Below, piece after piece: positions 7,133-16,094 of a stretch of DNA of 18,736 bases. The notes under the pieces are model-generated. The model was not told the origin of the DNA. It saw only the letters and a list, made by a program, of their open reading frames with translations, and searched no databases. Source of the stretch: Patescibacteria group bacterium. GTDB taxonomy: Bacteria > Patescibacteriota > Gracilibacteria > UBA1369 > PNNO01. Both the position numbers and the translations under genes were made by a program. Position 1 is the stretch's first letter. Each line of letters begins with the position of its first letter. The stretch is taken from NCBI GenBank assembly GCA_024275695.1, contig JAJRYP010000014.1, positions 1 to 18,736 on the forward strand, in the 5' to 3' direction.

Positions 7133-8914
7133 ATGTGCGGCATTTTTGCCTATAAAGGCAATAAAACGAATGGAGCGGAAATTGTTATTAACGGATTAAA
7201 AAAACTTGAATATCGAGGATATGATTCCTGGGGAGTTGCTTATAAATGCGATAATGAAGTTAAAATCTATAAAGAAGTTGGAAAAATCGGAGAATTTGAC
7301 TTCAACAGATCAAAAGAAAAGCTGGGATTTGATAAAAAATGTACGCTTGCCGTAGGCCATTCACGTTGGGCCACACATGGAGGCGTAACGGTTGCGAATG
7401 CGCATCCTCACGCTTCGCAGGATAAAACAATTGCCATTGTTCATAATGGAATTATTGAAAATTATCTGGAGCTGAAAGAAAATCTTGTTAAAAAAGGATA
7501 TGAGTTTAAATCTGAAACAGATACTGAAGTTATCGCGCAACTAATTCAAGAATATAAGGATTTAGGGCTTGTAGAAGGCATAAAAAAAGCACTTTCGATG
7601 CTGGAAGGACGTTATGCGATTCTTGTTATTAGTGATTCCGATGATCTTTTGATAGCCGCACGTCGCGGTTCCCCTTTAATTGTTGGCGCAGGAAAAGATG
7701 AACACTTTATTGCTTCCGATATACCTGCATTTTTGGAGTACACACGAAACGTGATGTATTTAGATGACAATCAAATGGTGATAATTGATAACAAAGCTAC
7801 ATTTATCGATCTGGAAACAGATAGAGAAATTAAAAAAAGAATCGTTGAGATAGATTGGGATACGGAGAGTGCTGAAAAAGGAGAATTTCCTCATTTTATG
7901 ATCAAAGAAATTAGCGAACAGAAAGACACAATTTCACGCGCGATCAATCAAGATCCGGAAAAAATAATGGAAATTGTGGAAGAAATTAATAATGCTTTTG
8001 GAACTTACTTAATCGGATGTGGAACGGCAGGGAAAGTATGCCTTGCAGGTTCATATTTATTCGCAAGAATTGCGGAAAAACATGTAAACACAGCTTTTGG
8101 ATCCGAATTCCCGAGTCTGCAACAATTTATTACCGATAAAAGTCTGATAATTGCGGTATCGCAAAGTGGAGAAACCGCAGATACACTCGAAGCAATCGAA
8201 GTTGCAAAGAAAAAAGGTGCGAAAGTTCTTTCAATAATTAATGTCGAAGGATCTACAATGGATAGGATATCGGATTTTTCAATTCATATTAAAGCCGGAC
8301 CGGAAAAGGCCGTAGCTTCAACAAAAGCCACAACAGCACAAATGGCAATTTTAACTTTGCTTGCATACGGATGTGCCGGAAAACTTGATGAAGGCAAATT
8401 TTTACTTCTTGATGCCGCGAGCAATATTAATGACATGCTTAATCCTCGTTATGAAGCACATCTTCACAAGCTGGCTGAAAAAATAAAAGATTTTGAAAGC
8501 ATGTATGTAATTGGAAAAGGTTTGAATTACCCAATGGCGCTTGAGGCTGCAATTAAATTACAGGAAGTTTCGTATATTCACGCGGAAGGTTTCGCCGGAG
8601 GAGAATTAAAGCATGGTCCGATTGCGCTCATTAGCGAAGGAACTCCGTGTATTGTCCTTGTTGGGAAGGATGAAACGGAAAACGAAATTATTAGTAACGC
8701 CATGGAGATAAAATCGCGAGGCGGTTATATTATTGGTGTCGCGCCCGACAATCATGAATTGTTCGATTACTGGATTAAAGTTCCCGAAAGCGGGAATGCC
8801 TCCCCTATCGTAAATATAATTCCAATTCAGATTCTTGCGTATCAGCTTGCGGTTTTAAGACAAAATAATCCGGATATGCCACGAAATTTGGCTAAAAGTG
8901 TTACCGTTAAATGA
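7133..8914 (+). CDS. glmS: Glutamine-fructose-6-phosphate aminotransferase (isomerizing)
   Basis: GlmS makes glucosamine-6-phosphate from fructose-6-phosphate and glutamine, the committed step towards UDP-GlcNAc and peptidoglycan. The protein starts MCGIFAYKG, with Cys2 as the N-terminal nucleophile of the class-II glutaminase domain (about 1-235). Two sugar isomerase (SIS) domains follow. The first carries the sugar-phosphate loop SQSGETADT (343-351), and the second has ELKHGPIALI. The C terminus PRNLAKSVTVK is the canonical family ending, which shows that the TGA at 8912-8914 is a true stop. Length is 593 residues against about 600-610 usually. No glmS ribozyme-like leader is possible, because only 12 bp separate it from the purQ fusion gene. 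Confidence 0.97.
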   Translation: MCGIFAYKGNKTNGAEIVINGLKKLEYRGYDSWGVAYKCDNEVKIYKEVGKIGEFDFNRSKEKLGFDKKCTLAVGHSRWATHGGVTVANAHPHASQDKTIAIVHNGIIENYLELKENLVKKGYEFKSETDTEVIAQLIQEYKDLGLVEGIKKALSMLEGRYAILVISDSDDLLIAARRGSPLIVGAGKDEHFIASDIPAFLEYTRNVMYLDDNQMVIIDNKATFIDLETDREIKKRIVEIDWDTESAEKGEFPHFMIKEISEQKDTISRAINQDPEKIMEIVEEINNAFGTYLIGCGTAGKVCLAGSYLFARIAEKHVNTAFGSEFPSLQQFITDKSLIIAVSQSGETADTLEAIEVAKKKGAKVLSIINVEGSTMDRISDFSIHIKAGPEKAVASTKATTAQMAILTLLAYGCAGKLDEGKFLLLDAASNINDMLNPRYEAHLHKLAEKIKDFESMYVIGKGLNYPMALEAAIKLQEVSYIHAEGFAGGELKHGPIALISEGTPCIVLVGKDETENEIISNAMEIKSRGGYIIGVAPDNHELFDYWIKVPESGNASPIVNIIPIQILAYQLAVLRQNNPDMPRNLAKSVTVK

Positions 8915-8934
8915 TTATTAACGCATTATAGGTC

Positions 8935-8963
8935 TTCATAAAGATGTTTTTTCCTGCTATAAT
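8935..8963 (+). promoter_or_regulatory. Extended -10 promoter upstream of the pyk-ruvC-secD gene string
   Basis: TTCATA (8935-8940), a 17-base spacer, and TATAAT (8958-8963) preceded by TGC form a -35 (4/6) plus a perfect extended -10. Initiation near 8970 would leave about 20 leader bases before the ATG at 8990. This is the best promoter on the + strand and probably drives the long downstream operon. The 75-bp gap also has a T run (8946-8952) after a very weak stem, which I do not call a terminator. Confidence 0.7.
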
Positions 8964-8989
8964 ATATAGACTATTTAAGTTTATTTATT

Positions 8990-9217
8990 ATGCCAAAAAT
9001 AAGACCGGTAGATCTCGACACCAATGAAGCTCAAATGTTAAAACTTCAAGCAGCTTTTGAAAGACGATGCGATGATATTCAAAAAGATACCGAGAAACTT
9101 TTAAAAGCTATTTCCGGTGATGATAAAAAATCCCATATGGAAATTCTGAAACGACATAAATTAAAGTTAGATGAAGCACTTGCCATACTGCAGAAAAAAC
9201 TGGACGCACTTGTTTAA
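8990..9217 (+). CDS. Small charged helical protein of unknown function
   Basis: The 75-residue product is almost entirely predicted helix with heptad-like spacing of hydrophobic residues (KLQAAFERR, LDEALAILQKKLDALV). It has no Cys pair, signal peptide or membrane segment. I recognise no family; a short coiled-coil or helical-hairpin protein is the most that can be said. It looks like a real gene because it follows a near-consensus promoter (8935-8963) at a suitable distance and ends 9 bp before pyk. Its composition also matches its neighbours, and it is first in the putative operon. Confidence 0.65.
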   Translation: MPKIRPVDLDTNEAQMLKLQAAFERRCDDIQKDTEKLLKAISGDDKKSHMEILKRHKLKLDEALAILQKKLDALV

Positions 9218-9226
9218 ATTAAAACA

Positions 9227-10624
9227 ATGAGAATTCATAATACAAAATTTGTTTGCACTTTGGGTCCGGCTTCTGAAAAAATCGAGGTTTTGGAAAAGAT
9301 GATTATTAATGGAATGGACTGTGCAAGACTTAATTTTTCTCATGGAACGTATGAGGAACATGCAAGTCTTATTAAAAAAGTAAGAAAAGTGGCAAAAAAA
9401 CTTGAAGTTCCCGTGGCAATCATGCAAGATCTTCAAGGGCCGAAAATTCGTATCGGAAATATTTCGGACAAAGGTATTGCCATTACAAAGAATGAAACCA
9501 TTGTCTTAACGTGCGGGGTAAATTCCTCAAAAAAAATCCCTGTTCAATACAAAAATCTTTACAAATTTGTAAAAAAAGGAAATTTGCTTTTAATCGACGA
9601 CGGTTTAATTGAACTTAAAATTGAAAAAATTGAAAAAAAAGATATTTATTGCAAGGTTTTGAACAGCGGGACAATCAAGAAAAATAAAGGTATTAATATT
9701 CCAAACGAAATAACAAATATTGATCCGATAACCTCGAAAGACAAAAAAGATTTGCTATTCGGACTTAAACAAAGCGTCGATTACGTTGCGTTGTCTTTTG
9801 TAAACGAGGCAAAAAATATTCACGATCTTAGAAAATTAATTTCAAAACAGAAAAAAAATGTGAAAATTATTGCAAAAATTGAACGCGCAAAAGCGGTTGA
9901 AAATTTAGAAGAGATAATCAAGGCCGCTGATGCGTTAATGGTTGCTCGAGGAGATCTCGCGCTTGAAATAGGTGCGGAAAAAGTACCAATCATTCAGAAA
10001 AAAATGATCCGTTTATGTAATCTGGCCGGGAAGCCGGTAATTACAGCTACCCAAATGCTTCAATCAATGGTTGAAAATCCAACACCGACAAGAGCGGAAG
10101 TCAGTGATGTCGCAAATGCGATTTTCGATCACACTGACGCAATAATGCTTTCAAATGAAACTGCCGTGGGAAAATATCCGATTAGAGCAATTAAAGTATT
10201 TTCAAATGTCGCCAAAATTACCGAAAAAGAATTAAAAAAACATCACGAATTACTGCCGATTCGAACAATTAAAGAATATGTAAATAACGACGATGTTCTT
10301 AGTTTTCAAACATGTGAACTTGCCGAGACTACAAACGCTCATGCAATTATTATAATTACAAACTCGGGAAATTCCGCGAGATACGTTTCAAAACATCGTA
10401 CTTATATTCCGACAATAGTAATAACACCGGAAGAAAAAACAAAAAACGAATTAGCTCTAATGTGGGGTTTAAATAAAATTATGATTGGAAAAGTTAAAGA
10501 AAAAACCTATCTTGAAGATATTAAAAAAATCGTACTAAAAACAAAGTGCATGAAAAAAGGACAAAAAGCGATAATTTTTTATGGAGGAGCTAAAGAAAAA
10601 CATATTGTATCGACGGTAATATAA
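9227..10624 (+). CDS. pyk: Pyruvate kinase
   Basis: Pyruvate kinase transfers phosphate from phosphoenolpyruvate to ADP, the last ATP-yielding step of glycolysis. The 465-residue protein shows TLGPAS at the N terminus, LNFSHG, MQDLQGPKIRIG and the catalytic segment IIAKIERAKAVENL (Lys217, Glu219). VARGDLALEIG follows (Asp243), then TATQMLQSM and MLSNETAVGKYP. The A, B (about 73-170) and C domains are all present. The C domain ends soon after FYGGAKEKH, near the normal family length of about 470. MLSNETA has Asn where Gly is usual, a conservative oddity. gpmI, the enzyme two steps earlier, is encoded about 2.8 kb downstream on the same strand. Confidence 0.96.
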   Translation: MRIHNTKFVCTLGPASEKIEVLEKMIINGMDCARLNFSHGTYEEHASLIKKVRKVAKKLEVPVAIMQDLQGPKIRIGNISDKGIAITKNETIVLTCGVNSSKKIPVQYKNLYKFVKKGNLLLIDDGLIELKIEKIEKKDIYCKVLNSGTIKKNKGINIPNEITNIDPITSKDKKDLLFGLKQSVDYVALSFVNEAKNIHDLRKLISKQKKNVKIIAKIERAKAVENLEEIIKAADALMVARGDLALEIGAEKVPIIQKKMIRLCNLAGKPVITATQMLQSMVENPTPTRAEVSDVANAIFDHTDAIMLSNETAVGKYPIRAIKVFSNVAKITEKELKKHHELLPIRTIKEYVNNDDVLSFQTCELAETTNAHAIIIITNSGNSARYVSKHRTYIPTIVITPEEKTKNELALMWGLNKIMIGKVKEKTYLEDIKKIVLKTKCMKKGQKAIIFYGGAKEKHIVSTVI

Positions 10625-10658
10625 ACGTATTATGATAAAAGAATGTAATCGCGACAAT

Positions 10659-11153
10659 ATGCGTATTTTAGGAATAGATCCAGGTACCGCAAAAACAGGT
10701 TATGGAATCATAGACGACATTAATGATACTTATGATTTAGTTAATTTTGGATGCATTACCACTGAAGCCGGCGTTCCTCTTGAAGCGAGATTGCATGAGA
10801 TTGCTCACGATCTGGAAGAAATTATTAAAAAATTCAAGCCTGATTATGCTGCAATTGAAGAACTTTTCTTCTCGAAAAATACAAAGACAGCACTTGCAGT
10901 TGCACATGCCAGAGGAGTTATAATCCAAAAGTTAAACGAAAACGATATTTCGATTTATTCTTATAACCCGATGAAAATCAAGCTCGCACTTTGTAATGAT
11001 GGAAAAGCTAAAAAACCCCAAATTCAAAAAATGGTTCAGATACTTCTTAATTTAAATACAATTCCTTCTCCGGATGACGCGGCTGACGCTCTTGCAATAG
11101 CAATATGCCACGGAAATTGTATAAAAAATCAATCACTCTACGCTTATTCATGA
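10659..11153 (+). CDS. ruvC: Crossover junction endodeoxyribonuclease RuvC
   Basis: RuvC is the Holliday-junction resolvase that nicks two opposite strands symmetrically. From the ATG at 10659 the product is 164 residues and begins MRILGIDPGTAKTGYG, the standard family start. The in-frame ATG at 10632 would add nine residues (MIKECNRDN) not typical of RuvC, so 10659 is preferred. The four acidic catalytic residues are visible: Asp7 (GIDPG), Glu67 (AIEELFF), Asp140 and Asp143 (SPDDAADALA). The stop TGA at 11151-11153 overlaps the start of the TPR gene in an ATGA arrangement. It is separated by about 6 kb from ruvA. Confidence 0.95.
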   Translation: MRILGIDPGTAKTGYGIIDDINDTYDLVNFGCITTEAGVPLEARLHEIAHDLEEIIKKFKPDYAAIEELFFSKNTKTALAVAHARGVIIQKLNENDISIYSYNPMKIKLALCNDGKAKKPQIQKMVQILLNLNTIPSPDDAADALAIAICHGNCIKNQSLYAYS

Positions 11154-12634
11154 AAAAATTTCTTACCGTACTTAACTTGTTTCTGCTTTTTACTCTCATA
11201 CTGCTTACGCTGTATGTGTTTGAAGTAATCGATATTCCTTTTCTGCACCCCGCGGAAACGAAAGTTCCAAGAATTGATAAAACACAAACCGCAACCGAAG
11301 TTAGCACTTCAACGGAAATCAATAAGCCCAAAGAAACGGTTACGCGTAAAAAAACATATGATGAACTAATGAAAAAAGGTGATATTTATTATGAAAAAGG
11401 CTTTTATCATTTAGCGATCGATTCCTACACGCAAGCGAATAAATCTAAATCAAACGATATTGCATCTCTAATCAAAATTGCTGAAATTCAACTTAAGCTT
11501 AATGAATTCGAACAAACAAAAGAACTTGCAACTGCAATTTTAAAAGCCAAGCCAACTTCGATTGAAGGAAAATTAATTCTCGGACAAGCACATATCGGAC
11601 TGGAATAATTTGCAGAAGCAAAAAGTATTTTTGATAGCGCTTCAAGCGATGACCAGGCAGTTCAATATTATCAAGGAATAATGGCGTTATTTTTTGGAGA
11701 ATACGAACGCGGAAGAAATCTTCTAACTTCCGCTGTTAATAATGAAAATTCAGTGGGATTCAACGAGCAAGCACAAAAGTTCATAAATGCAATGGATGAA
11801 TTCGACCGATATCAAGCGGGACAACATGATCATTTAAAAGTTTTGATTTCCAGAAGTTATGTTCAAACGGGATATCCTCAAATATCAAAAGCGCTTCTCT
11901 GGGACATCCTTAAAGAAACCAGGACATATAGAGATGCTTGGATTATTCTCGGATATTCTTATCTAAAACTCGGACAATTTCAGGATGCTGTTGATGCTCT
12001 TGAAGAAGCGAAAAATCAAGACCCGGAAAAACCGGAAACTTTATTTTATTTGGGTCTTGCATATGCGGGTAACGATCAAATAGATGAAGCTATTGAAACA
12101 TTGGAACTTGCCGATGAAAACGGATATGAGCCAAAAGTCCATGTTGAACAAAAACTCGCGGAACTTTATTTTCAAAAAGAAGATTACGAAAAAGCCGGTG
12201 AAAAATATGAAGATGTTATTACTTTAAATTCATCGGATATAAATTATTTCGTCAGGCCCATATATATTTATATAGAAAAAACAAACAAGCCTGAAAAAGC
12301 TGTTGCTCTTGCAGAGAAGGCCAAAATTCACAATCCGGACAATCCAATGGCTTATAATCTTTTGGGATGGGCGTATGTGGCAAACAACGATTTTATAAAC
12401 GCCAAAAAAAATCTTGAAAAAGCAATAAAATATAACGACACATTTGATGCCCCGTATCTTAATCTGGGATGGATGTATGAAAAACAGGGTAAATTGGATA
12501 CGGCAAAAACATTATATAAAAAAGCATATGAAATGGGCGGGAATTCACCTGTTGGAAATCTTGCCGCTGATCGGTATAATTCATTACTGGACAGGGAGCA
12601 AAATCAAGGTTTCATGGTGAATATCTTTAATTAA
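11150..12634 (+). pseudogene. Membrane-anchored TPR-repeat protein interrupted by one in-frame TAA
   Basis: The start ATG at 11150 overlaps the ruvC stop (ATGA). An N-terminal hydrophobic helix (about residues 4-24, FLTVLNLFLLFTLILLTLYVF) should anchor the protein, with a Thr/Glu/Lys-rich linker to about residue 70. Tetratricopeptide repeats then follow to the C terminus, with motifs such as AWIILGYSYLKLGQFQDAV and PYLNLGWMYEKQGKLDTA. Codon 153 (11606-11608) is TAA, but the same frame continues without other damage to 12632-12634. The TAA occupies exactly one residue position of a TPR (LGQAHIGLE, stop, FAEAKSIF). The full product would be 494 residues. It may be a recent nonsense mutation, an assembly or sequencing error, or readthrough. 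A restart at ATG 11681 would make a soluble C-terminal TPR protein. Confidence 0.85.
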
Positions 12635-12644
12635 TACCCTACTT

Positions 12645-13460
12645 ATGCTATTTCCAATCATCGTACTCTTCATTATCGGAACAATATTTGGAAGCTTTTT
12701 GAGTGTAGTTATAGCAAGAATCAGAACTCAAAAAAAAGGAATATTTTTGGGAAAATCCGAGTGTCCGGACTGTGGCAAAAGACTTAATGCGGTGGATCTC
12801 ATACCGATTTTCGGTTACATAATTAATAAAGGTAAATGTAAATATTGTCATAAAAAAATCAGTCCGCATTATCCCCTGCTCGAACTGATAACGGGATTAA
12901 TGTTCGTGGCCTTTTTTATAAAATTTCCATTTATTGATTTTGAATATTTTGGAACTCAAGTTTGTGGAGGATTTTTCTGTCAATCTACCTTTACTTCATA
13001 TATTTATAACACCACAATTGGATTGTTTTTAATCGGCATCTTTTTTTACGATTTAAAATATATGGAAATTCCGGAAATATTTACTTTCCCGGCAATTGGA
13101 ATAATTTTTGTTGGAAGTATTTTATTCCCGGAACCCGGTATGGCAAGTATGGCGATCGGCGGAGCAAGCGCAGGTTTATTTTTTGGAATTCAAGTTTGGC
13201 TAAGTAAAGAAACCTGGCTCGGAAAAGGAGACACACAAGTCGGTATTTTAATGGGAATGCTTTTTGGATTTAAATTATTTATTGTCAGCCTTATAATTAT
13301 TTATTTAATTGGGCTAATTACCACGGTTCCTCTTTTAATCGCTAAAAAGGTCACAAAGAAAACGCGAATACCCTTTGCACCTTTTATGGTAATTTCAACA
13401 TTTATTACATTGTTTTTTGGAGAATTTTTGTATAGCTTTTATTTTGACACACTTCTTTAA
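12645..13460 (+). CDS. pilD: Prepilin peptidase / N-methyltransferase (A24 family)
   Basis: PilD is an integral-membrane aspartic protease that cleaves the leader of type IV prepilins and related pseudopilins and usually methylates the new N terminus. The 271-residue protein starts with a membrane segment containing GSFLSVVIARI. It carries a cytoplasmic zinc-binding loop with two CxxC pairs (Cys40/43 and Cys65/68). Several hydrophobic helices with the two catalytic aspartates follow: Asp136 (FFYDLKYMEIP) and Asp196 in the GxGD motif (LGKGDTQVG). RIPFAPFM near the C terminus is also typical. No pilin or pilus ATPase gene is in the window, so the pilus locus must lie elsewhere. Neighbours are the TPR gene (10 bp upstream) and gpmI (11 bp downstream). 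Confidence 0.94.
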   Translation: MLFPIIVLFIIGTIFGSFLSVVIARIRTQKKGIFLGKSECPDCGKRLNAVDLIPIFGYIINKGKCKYCHKKISPHYPLLELITGLMFVAFFIKFPFIDFEYFGTQVCGGFFCQSTFTSYIYNTTIGLFLIGIFFYDLKYMEIPEIFTFPAIGIIFVGSILFPEPGMASMAIGGASAGLFFGIQVWLSKETWLGKGDTQVGILMGMLFGFKLFIVSLIIIYLIGLITTVPLLIAKKVTKKTRIPFAPFMVISTFITLFFGEFLYSFYFDTLL

Positions 13461-13471
13461 ATTCAAACTGC

Positions 13472-14962
13472 ATGAAGAAAAAAGTTCTCCTCATTATTCT
13501 TGATGGATACGGTGAAGGGAAAAAATATAAAGGTAACGCGGTAACAAACGCAAAAACACCTAATCTTGATAAACTTAGCAAAAAATATCCCAAAACTTTA
13601 CTGAACGCACACGGGCCGGCTGTCGGTTTGCCTGCAGGTTTTCAAGGAGGATCTGAAGTTGGTCATTATACAATGGGCGCGGGAAAAATTGTTCTTGGCG
13701 CAATGAAAACAATCAACCAATCAATTAAAGACGGATCTTTTGATAAGAAAAAAGAAATTGTTGATGCAATTAAAAATGTAAAAAAGAATAAGTCAAAACT
13801 GCATTTGCTCGGCATGATTTCGGATGCGGGTCTTCATTCAAATTATAATCATCTTTTCGCACTTCTTAAACTTGCCAAAAAACATAAATTAAAAGAAGTT
13901 TACATTCATGCCATTATGGATGGACGTGATGTCCCGGAACGATCCGGAGATAAATTCATTAAAAGAATTCAAAAAGAGATAAAAAATATTGGAGTAGGCA
14001 AATTGGCAACCATCGTCGGACGATATTTTGCAATGGATAGAGATAAAAATTGGGCTCGAACGGATAAAGCTTATAATTTATTTACAAAATTGAAGGGCGT
14101 GAAGGAAGATGATCCGATTCAGGCTCTTAAAAATCAATATAAGAAAAATGTTGAATCCGATTATTATATTGAACCTGTGTTTTTAGATAAAAATGGAAAA
14201 ATCAGTAGAAAAGACAGTGTTATCTTTTATAATTATCGAAGTGATAGAGCCGCTCAGATTACGCAACGATTCACCAATAAATTAAACCCGTATTTTTGTT
14301 GTTTCGGACCATATACAAATAAAGCGCCTGTTGCATTTCCCGCTCCGAAACTAAAAATGAACCTTGGAAAATTATTGGCAAATAAAAAATTAAAACAACT
14401 CAGAATAGCGGAAACGGAAAAATACGCGCACGTGACGTTCTTTTTTAACAGTCAGGAGAAGAAACCATATAAACTCGAAAATCGAATACTTGTACCTTCG
14501 GCAAAAGTAAAATCATACGCAAGCAAACCGGAAATGAGTGCCTTAAAAATTACCGACGCACTTCTTAAAGACCTAAAAAAGAACGAATATTCGTTTATTG
14601 CGTTAAATTTTGCAAATTGTGACCTGGTTGGACATTCCGGTTCTTACAAGGCGGCAATTAAAGCAATTGAAACTCTTGATAAATGTATAGGCAAAATACT
14701 TCCGGCGACTATGGAAAAAGGATATGAAGTTATTATTACTGCGGATCACGGTAATGCCGAATACATGATTTACGAAGAAAACGGTGAAGAATGTCCGTCT
14801 CACACTCTAAATCCTGTAATATTTTTACTTTGCAGCGACAAATATAAAGACGTAAGACTTAGGAAAAAAGGCGGCCTTGCAAATATCGCGCCGACAATTC
14901 TGGATATGTTGGAAATTAAGAAACCAAAAGATTGGGATAAATCATTAATTTTAAAAAAGTAA
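13472..14962 (+). CDS. gpmI: 2,3-bisphosphoglycerate-independent phosphoglycerate mutase
   Basis: GpmI interconverts 3- and 2-phosphoglycerate through a phosphoserine intermediate with two Mn ions. The 496-residue protein belongs to the alkaline-phosphatase superfamily. Metal ligands and active-site motifs are visible in order: Asp11 (LDGYG), Ser61 (GGSEVGH), GLHSNYNH, MDGRDVPERSG, VGRYFAMDRD, NYRSDRA, Asp383/His387 (NCDLVGHSG), Asp424/His425 (TADHGNAEY) and His443 (PSHTLNP). The nucleophile motif reads GGSEVGH where GNSEVGH is usual. Length matches the family at about 510. It supplies the enolase-pyruvate kinase end of glycolysis together with pyk. manC starts one base after its stop. Confidence 0.95.
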   Translation: MKKKVLLIILDGYGEGKKYKGNAVTNAKTPNLDKLSKKYPKTLLNAHGPAVGLPAGFQGGSEVGHYTMGAGKIVLGAMKTINQSIKDGSFDKKKEIVDAIKNVKKNKSKLHLLGMISDAGLHSNYNHLFALLKLAKKHKLKEVYIHAIMDGRDVPERSGDKFIKRIQKEIKNIGVGKLATIVGRYFAMDRDKNWARTDKAYNLFTKLKGVKEDDPIQALKNQYKKNVESDYYIEPVFLDKNGKISRKDSVIFYNYRSDRAAQITQRFTNKLNPYFCCFGPYTNKAPVAFPAPKLKMNLGKLLANKKLKQLRIAETEKYAHVTFFFNSQEKKPYKLENRILVPSAKVKSYASKPEMSALKITDALLKDLKKNEYSFIALNFANCDLVGHSGSYKAAIKAIETLDKCIGKILPATMEKGYEVIITADHGNAEYMIYEENGEECPSHTLNPVIFLLCSDKYKDVRLRKKGGLANIAPTILDMLEIKKPKDWDKSLILKK

Positions 14963-14963
14963 T

Positions 14964-16040
14964 ATGAAAGCAGTAATTTTGGCCGGTGGAATTGGAACAA
15001 GACTTTGGCCGTTAAGTAGAAAACATGCTCCAAAGCAATTTCAGAAACTCGCACATAATGAAAAAACAATGCTTCAACAAACAGTTGAGCGTATTTCTTT
15101 TCTAAACAATGAAGATATTTTTATCGCAACCAATCGGGAATTTGTTGAAGAAGTTAAAAAACAACTTCCGGATATCCCGATTGAAAATATTATTGCCGAA
15201 CCGGCACTTAGAGATACTGCGACTTGTATCGGATATGCCGCGATGCGTCTATCGATTAACTCTCCCGATGATGTAATGGCAATAATTTATGCGGATCATT
15301 TGGTAAAAGATCCTCATGAGTTTCAAAACAAGCTATTGGCGGCGGAGAAAGTGGCAAACAAGCAAAAAACTCTAAATATAATCGAAGTAAGAGCAAGATT
15401 TCCGAATGTAAATTTAGGATACGTTCAAGTAGGCGAAAAAATTGAAAAAATTGACGGTAACGACATATATGAATTTAAAAAATTTACTGAAAAGCCCGAT
15501 CTTGAAACAGCTAAGGCATTTATTGAAAACGGTGATTATTTATGGAATACGGGAATGTATGTCTGGCGAATCGATACAATTCTTGAAAAATATAAAAAGC
15601 ATCTTCCCGACACATATGAAAAATTAATGAAAATTAAAAAATCGATCGGAAGTGATGCGGAGAATGAAGTAATTAAAAAAGAATATAGTTCATGCGAAAA
15701 AATTTCGATCGACTACGCGATTATGGAAAAGGTGGATTCATCCAAAGTTAAAATTATTCCGGCAGAATTCGGATGGAGCGATGTGGGAACTTGGGAATCT
15801 ATTCATGATGAATTAGTTGGTAAGCCTGACGAAAATGTAATTAACGCGAAAAATATAACCATTGATACAAAAGGTTCGTTAATTCGAACAAGCAATCCCG
15901 ACAAAATAATTGCAACGGTTGGTTTAAATAATATCGTTGTAGTAGATACGCCTGACGCATTACTTATTTGCCCTAAAAAGCGCAGTCAGGACGTAAAAAA
16001 AATAGTTGAAGCATTAAAAAATGAAGAGAAATATTTATAA
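14964..16040 (+). CDS. manC: Mannose-1-phosphate guanylyltransferase
   Basis: ManC makes GDP-mannose from mannose-1-phosphate and GTP for surface glycans. The 358-residue enzyme begins with the nucleotidyltransferase signature LAGGIGTRLWPLSR (residues 6-19). It includes YADHLV (the metal/nucleotide-binding Asp), FTEKPD, YLWNTGMYVW and FGWSDVGTW, all characteristic of the GDP-mannose type. It lacks the C-terminal cupin domain that makes the bifunctional ManC/AlgA enzymes about 470-480 residues long. That activity is probably provided by the separate cupin gene 54 bp downstream. The start is one base after the gpmI stop, so the two are almost certainly cotranscribed. No phosphomannomutase gene is seen here. 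Confidence 0.93.
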   Translation: MKAVILAGGIGTRLWPLSRKHAPKQFQKLAHNEKTMLQQTVERISFLNNEDIFIATNREFVEEVKKQLPDIPIENIIAEPALRDTATCIGYAAMRLSINSPDDVMAIIYADHLVKDPHEFQNKLLAAEKVANKQKTLNIIEVRARFPNVNLGYVQVGEKIEKIDGNDIYEFKKFTEKPDLETAKAFIENGDYLWNTGMYVWRIDTILEKYKKHLPDTYEKLMKIKKSIGSDAENEVIKKEYSSCEKISIDYAIMEKVDSSKVKIIPAEFGWSDVGTWESIHDELVGKPDENVINAKNITIDTKGSLIRTSNPDKIIATVGLNNIVVVDTPDALLICPKKRSQDVKKIVEALKNEEKYL

Positions 16041-16077
16041 CTTTTCAAACAAGCCGTTTTCACTTATAGTTGAAAAG
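16041..16077. promoter_or_regulatory. Intergenic inverted repeat with a possible promoter before the cupin gene
   Basis: CTTTTCAA (16041-16048) and TTGAAAAG (16070-16077) are a perfect 8-bp inverted repeat. A nested TTTTCA/TGAAAA pair lies at 16057-16062 and 16071-16076. The same segment holds TTTTCA (16042-16047), a 17-base spacer and TATAGT (16065-16070), which could be a weak sigma70 promoter. There is no U-tract, so it is not a standard terminator. Confidence 0.3.
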
Positions 16078-16094
16078 AAGTAATTTCTTGTGCT

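Noticed and set aside
8925..8952. Possible rho-independent terminator after glmS
   Set aside because: The stem TCTT/AAGA is only four AT-rich pairs before the T run, too weak to call.
10632..10658. Upstream ATG for ruvC
   Set aside because: The family start MRILGIDPG lies at 10659, and the nine extra residues have no family counterpart.
11105..11149. Upstream in-frame ATG for the TPR gene
   Set aside because: It would add 15 basic residues and overlap ruvC by 49 bp. The ATG at 11150 gives the common 4-bp ATGA overlap and a normal membrane anchor.
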